DNA of 7,977 nt, taken from contig CAZFDE010000103.1 of the NCBI GenBank assembly GCA_964517795.1, positions 1 to 7,977 of the forward strand, given 5' to 3'. This stretch comes from CAZFDE01 sp964517795. Lineage in GTDB: Bacteria > Planctomycetota > Phycisphaerae > Sedimentisphaerales > Anaerobacaceae. Position 1 is the stretch's first letter; the number at the start of each line of letters is the position of its first letter. The notes under the pieces were generated by a model, which saw only the letters and a list, made by a program, of their open reading frames with translations, did not search any database and had not been told where the DNA came from. This document shows, piece after piece, positions 5,400 to 7,977 of this stretch. The position numbers were made by a program, and so were the translations under genes.

Positions 5400-6041
5400 A
5401 TGTTTACCGGATTGATCGAGACAATTGGCAACGTCGTGCGAAGCCAGGGCGGGCCTGACAACATGGTCCTAGTGGTCGATATCGGTGCGCTCAGCAGTGA
5501 AATCAAGATCGGCGACAGCGTCGCGGTCAACGGCGCGTGTCTGACCGCCGTGCAAATCGCCGGCGGGCAGGTGAACTTCGATGTCAGCGGCGAAACCATA
5601 GCCAAATCGACAATGGGTAAACTCAGCGCCGGTGCGAAAGTCAATATTGAGCTGTCGATGCGGGCCGATGCACGGTTCGGGGGGCATTTCGTCCTTGGTC
5701 ATGTCGATGGCATGGCAACCATCGGCAAGATCGAGAACAAGGGACGGTTCTGGGATGTCCGCTATCAATGTTCGAAGGCACTTTTGGACAACATGATTGC
5801 CAAAGGATCAGTGGCGGTCGATGGCATATCGCTGACCATAGCGGAATTGACAACTGACGGATTTTCAGTGGCTGTGATCCCGCAGACATGGGAGAAAACG
5901 AACTTGCAGTATGCCAAGGTCGGCGATCCGGTCAATATCGAAACGGATGTCATTGTTAAGACCGTCCGTAAATCGCTGGAAACGATATTGCCGGCCAAAG
6001 GAAATCTGACGGTCGAGAAACTGAAGGAAATGGGATTCTAA
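5400..6041 (+). CDS. ribE: riboflavin synthase (alpha chain)
   Basis: Riboflavin synthase dismutates two molecules of 6,7-dimethyl-8-ribityllumazine into riboflavin and a pyrimidine, the last step of vitamin B2 synthesis, normally as a cytoplasmic trimer. The 213-residue product has the expected two tandem lumazine-binding domains. It begins with the family signature MFTGLIETIG. Domain 1 has VNGACLT (43-49) and the junction has GGHFVLGHVDG (94-104). Domain 2 has VDGISLT (140-146) and ends in the usual VGDPVNIETDVIVK (174-187). A C-terminal tail ends in EKLKEMGF, as in many homologues. I chose 5400 because family members start at MFTGLIE; an in-frame ATG at 5388 would add four residues. A weak GAGTG lies five bases before 5400. 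The usual IPHT of domain 2 reads IPQT here (160-163). It is the first gene after a strong promoter, 60 bp ahead of pdxA. The symbol is ribC in B. subtilis-style naming of some genomes. Confidence 0.95.
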   Translation: MFTGLIETIGNVVRSQGGPDNMVLVVDIGALSSEIKIGDSVAVNGACLTAVQIAGGQVNFDVSGETIAKSTMGKLSAGAKVNIELSMRADARFGGHFVLGHVDGMATIGKIENKGRFWDVRYQCSKALLDNMIAKGSVAVDGISLTIAELTTDGFSVAVIPQTWEKTNLQYAKVGDPVNIETDVIVKTVRKSLETILPAKGNLTVEKLKEMGF

Positions 6042-6101
6042 AATAGTGAATAGTCGTTCGTGAAGAGTGAACAGCATTGTTGAGGCCTGCGGCAACTAAA
6101 T
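6042..6101. repeat. ribE-pdxA gap with three GTGAA units
   Basis: The 60-bp spacer carries GTGAA at 6046-6050, 6060-6064 and 6067-6071, within a loose GTGAA-TAGT pattern. There is no hairpin with a T-run, so transcription probably continues from ribE into pdxA. No Shine-Dalgarno site stands directly before pdxA. The nearest purine-rich run, TGAGG, begins at about 6079 and is too distant. The repeat may be a degenerate intergenic element or chance. Confidence 0.3.
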
Positions 6102-7166
6102 ATGATAATGCAAAATAATGGAAATAATTCGATCAACAGTCAGCCGGTCATCGGTATTACGATGGGCGATGCGGCCGGGATCGGCCCGGAAGTAATCGTC
6201 AAAGCTTTGGCGGATCCGGCGGTCCGAAAGGCCGCCCGCTATATCATTTTCGGGATGAACGAGCAGCTTTGCTATGTGGCCGACAAGGCCGAGATCGAGC
6301 CGTTCTGGAGCCGCTTTCAGCACGAAAAACTCACCACCGATTTTCCACACAAGGTCGCCGTCGCTGATTACGATGAATATTTTACCCCGATCTCCGTCAG
6401 CGGACCCAGCAAAGTTTTTGGCGCCGCGTCGCTGCGGTTCTTCGAGGATGCGATCGATTTTGCGATGGCGGGATTGATCGACGGGATCGTGACCGCGCCG
6501 ATCAGCAAGCTTAGCTGGAAACTGGCGAAGGCTCCGTGGCCCGGGCACACCGAAATGCTGGCCGAAAAAACCAAATCACCGCGCAAGGTGATGATGTTCA
6601 CAGCCGGGCCGCTGAAGGTTGCACTGGCGACGATCCACGAGGCCCTGTTTGATATCCGCAATAAACTCACGATCGGCTGCGTGTTTGAGCCGATCGACCT
6701 GCTGGACACCACGCTCAAAGAATATTTCGGCATCAGGAATCCGCATATCGGCGTGGCGGGCCTCAATCCCCATGCCGGCGAGGACGGGCGGTTCGGCGAT
6801 GAGGAAAAGCGGATTATTTCGCCGGCGATCCTGCTGGCCCAGGAGCAGGGAATCAATTGCGACGGGCCGTGGCCGTGCGATTCGTTGTTCCTCAAGGCCG
6901 CACAAGGCAAGTTCGACGGCGTGGTGGCAATGTATCACGATCAGGCGATGATCCCGGTAAAATTACTGGCATATGATAAGGCCGTCAATATCACGATCGG
7001 CATCCCGATCATTCGCACTTCGCCGGCGCACGGCACGGCGTTTGACATTGCCGGCACCAACGCGGCCAGCCCGGGGAGTATGAAAGCGGCGATTATGACG
7101 GCTGTGCAGATGGCCCGAACCAAAAAGCTCCAAGCTGCGGCCGCCCCCAATAGTAATGCAAAGTAA
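6102..7166 (+). CDS. pdxA: 4-hydroxythreonine-4-phosphate dehydrogenase
   Basis: PdxA oxidises 4-phosphohydroxy-L-threonine with NAD+. The product decarboxylates and is joined by PdxJ to DXP to make pyridoxine 5'-phosphate. The enzyme is a cytoplasmic metal-dependent dimer. The 354-residue product shows the whole family pattern: GITMGDAAGIGPEV (18-31), the TAPISK substrate loop (131-136) and GHTE (148-151, substrate-binding His149 and Thr150). Three histidine metal ligands are at 179 (ATIHEAL), 224 (NPHAGE) and 279 (MYHDQ), and RTSPAHGTAFDIAG (305-318) follows. Length is slightly above the E. coli enzyme because of about 14 extra N-terminal residues. A second ATG at 6108 is possible, and neither start has a Shine-Dalgarno site. 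It overlaps rsmA by 11 bp. The related PdxA2 enzymes act on phosphorylated four-carbon acids, but the cofactor-gene neighbours and the dxr gene nearby favour the B6 role. Confidence 0.93.
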   Translation: MIMQNNGNNSINSQPVIGITMGDAAGIGPEVIVKALADPAVRKAARYIIFGMNEQLCYVADKAEIEPFWSRFQHEKLTTDFPHKVAVADYDEYFTPISVSGPSKVFGAASLRFFEDAIDFAMAGLIDGIVTAPISKLSWKLAKAPWPGHTEMLAEKTKSPRKVMMFTAGPLKVALATIHEALFDIRNKLTIGCVFEPIDLLDTTLKEYFGIRNPHIGVAGLNPHAGEDGRFGDEEKRIISPAILLAQEQGINCDGPWPCDSLFLKAAQGKFDGVVAMYHDQAMIPVKLLAYDKAVNITIGIPIIRTSPAHGTAFDIAGTNAASPGSMKAAIMTAVQMARTKKLQAAAAPNSNAK

Positions 7167-7977
7167 ATCGCACATCCAGCAGCTTCTGAATCAGGCCGGT
7201 ATCCGGCCGAACAAGCGGTTCGGGCAGAATTTTCTGATTGATTTGAATTTGATGACGCTATTCGTCGAGGCGGCCGGCATTCAGGATAACGATATCGTGC
7301 TGGAGATCGGCACCGGCACCGGTTCACTGACCGAAGAATTAGTAAAACGAGCCGCCGCGGTCATCAGCATCGAAGTCGATTCGAATCTCTACCCAATTGC
7401 ACAACAGCAACTAAGCCAAGCGGAAAATCTGACGCTCATTTGTGGCGATATCCTGACCACTAAACATATCCTCAACAAAGACGTGATTGCCGAGATCGGC
7501 ACACGGCGCGAAACATTCGATGGTCGATTTTTGTTAGTGGGTAACCTGCCGTATCAGGCGGGCACTCCTGCTATGATTAACCTCGTTACCGGCCGGCCGC
7601 GGGTCGATGCCATGATGGTTACGGTCCAGAAGGAAGTGGCCTTGCGCATGATCGCCGAACCGAACCATCACGAATACGGCCTGCTTTCGATCGTCCTTCA
7701 TGCGACCGGCCGCGTGCGTATCGAGCGGATGCTCAAGCCCTCGGTTTTCTGGCCCAGTCCGCAGGTCGAATCGGCCATGGTGCGGTTTGATATCGACGAA
7801 CAAAAATATGCCGCGATCAAGGATATGAATATCTTCATGCAGTTGGTGAGCCAGTTCATGCAGCACCGGCGAAAGACGCTCAAAAGCTGCGCGCGGCTAT
7901 TGAAGGAGCCGTTTCACAAAATTGGCGACTTCGGTGCGTTTTTTGAAAAAGCCGGAATCGACCCAATCCTGCGGCCG
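7156..7977 (+). CDS. rsmA: 16S rRNA (adenine1518-N6/adenine1519-N6)-dimethyltransferase, cut by window end
   Basis: RsmA (KsgA) dimethylates two adjacent adenines near the 3' end of 16S rRNA using S-adenosylmethionine, late in small-subunit assembly. I translated 274 codons by hand with no stop before the window end, so the last part is missing, probably only about 20 residues by family length. Seen are KRFGQNFLID (20-29), the SAM-binding motif I as VLEIGTGTGSLT (48-59), the acidic EVD at 73-75 and GD at 97-98. The catalytic motif IV is NLPYQAGTP (130-138), and VQKEVALRM, YGLLS, VFWPSPQVESAMV (197-209) and HRRKTLKS (237-244) follow. Motif I has Thr where most homologues have Pro, and motif IV has QAG where many have NIS or similar; both keep the core residues. 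ATG 7156 lies inside the end of pdxA (11-bp overlap) without a Shine-Dalgarno site, which points to translational coupling. The pdxA-rsmA order matches E. coli. Confidence 0.95.
   Translation, partial: MQSKSHIQQLLNQAGIRPNKRFGQNFLIDLNLMTLFVEAAGIQDNDIVLEIGTGTGSLTEELVKRAAAVISIEVDSNLYPIAQQQLSQAENLTLICGDILTTKHILNKDVIAEIGTRRETFDGRFLLVGNLPYQAGTPAMINLVTGRPRVDAMMVTVQKEVALRMIAEPNHHEYGLLSIVLHATGRVRIERMLKPSVFWPSPQVESAMVRFDIDEQKYAAIKDMNIFMQLVSQFMQHRRKTLKSCARLLKEPFHKIGDFGAFFEKAGIDPILRP

Noticed and set aside
6368..6910. 180-codon open frame on the minus strand
   Set aside because: It is antisense to pdxA, which carries all metal and substrate motifs; a mirror of the real gene.
1..7977. Mobile element, phage, CRISPR, toxin-antitoxin or defence cassette
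   Set aside because: No transposase, integrase, terminal inverted repeats, spacer-repeat array or small paired genes were seen. All gaps are under 270 bp and the genes are mostly housekeeping.

Overview
The window reads as ordinary chromosomal DNA from a bacterium, densely packed with single-copy biosynthetic genes and with no sign of a phage, transposon, plasmid, CRISPR array, tRNA or rRNA. The organism is probably a member of the Planctomycetes/PVC group. I infer this from the combination of a large secreted glycoside-hydrolase-like protein with a Cys-X-Cys-X-X-Cys motif, an unusual PurF subfamily, a COQ7-like di-iron protein and infrequent Shine-Dalgarno sites. The inference is moderate at best, because no marker gene is complete enough to settle it.

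Left part, minus strand (1-3794). Reading leftward from the middle of the window come a PurF-like phosphoribosyltransferase, a secreted glycoside-hydrolase-like protein, and the first 49 codons of dxr (IspC, the first committed step of the MEP isoprenoid pathway), which is cut by the window edge. The PurF-like protein keeps all four predicted iron-sulfur ligands and the PRPP loop. Its glutaminase half has lost the N-terminal cysteine nucleophile and other glutamine-site residues. Plausible 17-bp-spaced promoters precede each of the three genes.

Middle (3795-4060). This is an AT-rich divergent intergenic region with the purF promoter on one side and small dyad symmetries on the other.

Right part, plus strand (4061-7977). 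A COQ7-family carboxylate-bridged di-iron protein is followed by a membrane-anchored ankyrin-repeat protein. A strong sigma70-like promoter then leads into ribE (riboflavin synthase), pdxA (pyridoxine biosynthesis) and rsmA/ksgA (16S rRNA dimethyladenosine methyltransferase, cut by the window end). pdxA and rsmA overlap by 11 bp.

How the genes relate. The content is cofactor and precursor metabolism: purine synthesis feeds GTP to riboflavin. DXP is shared between the MEP pathway (Dxr) and the PdxA/PdxJ route to pyridoxal phosphate, so dxr and pdxA together suggest DXP-dependent vitamin B6 synthesis. The pdxA-rsmA order is the one known from the E. coli surA-pdxA-rsmA-apaGH cluster. I see no convincing new multi-gene system. 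The points most worth a second look are the PurF-like protein with a degenerate glutaminase domain and the COQ7-like protein of unknown substrate.
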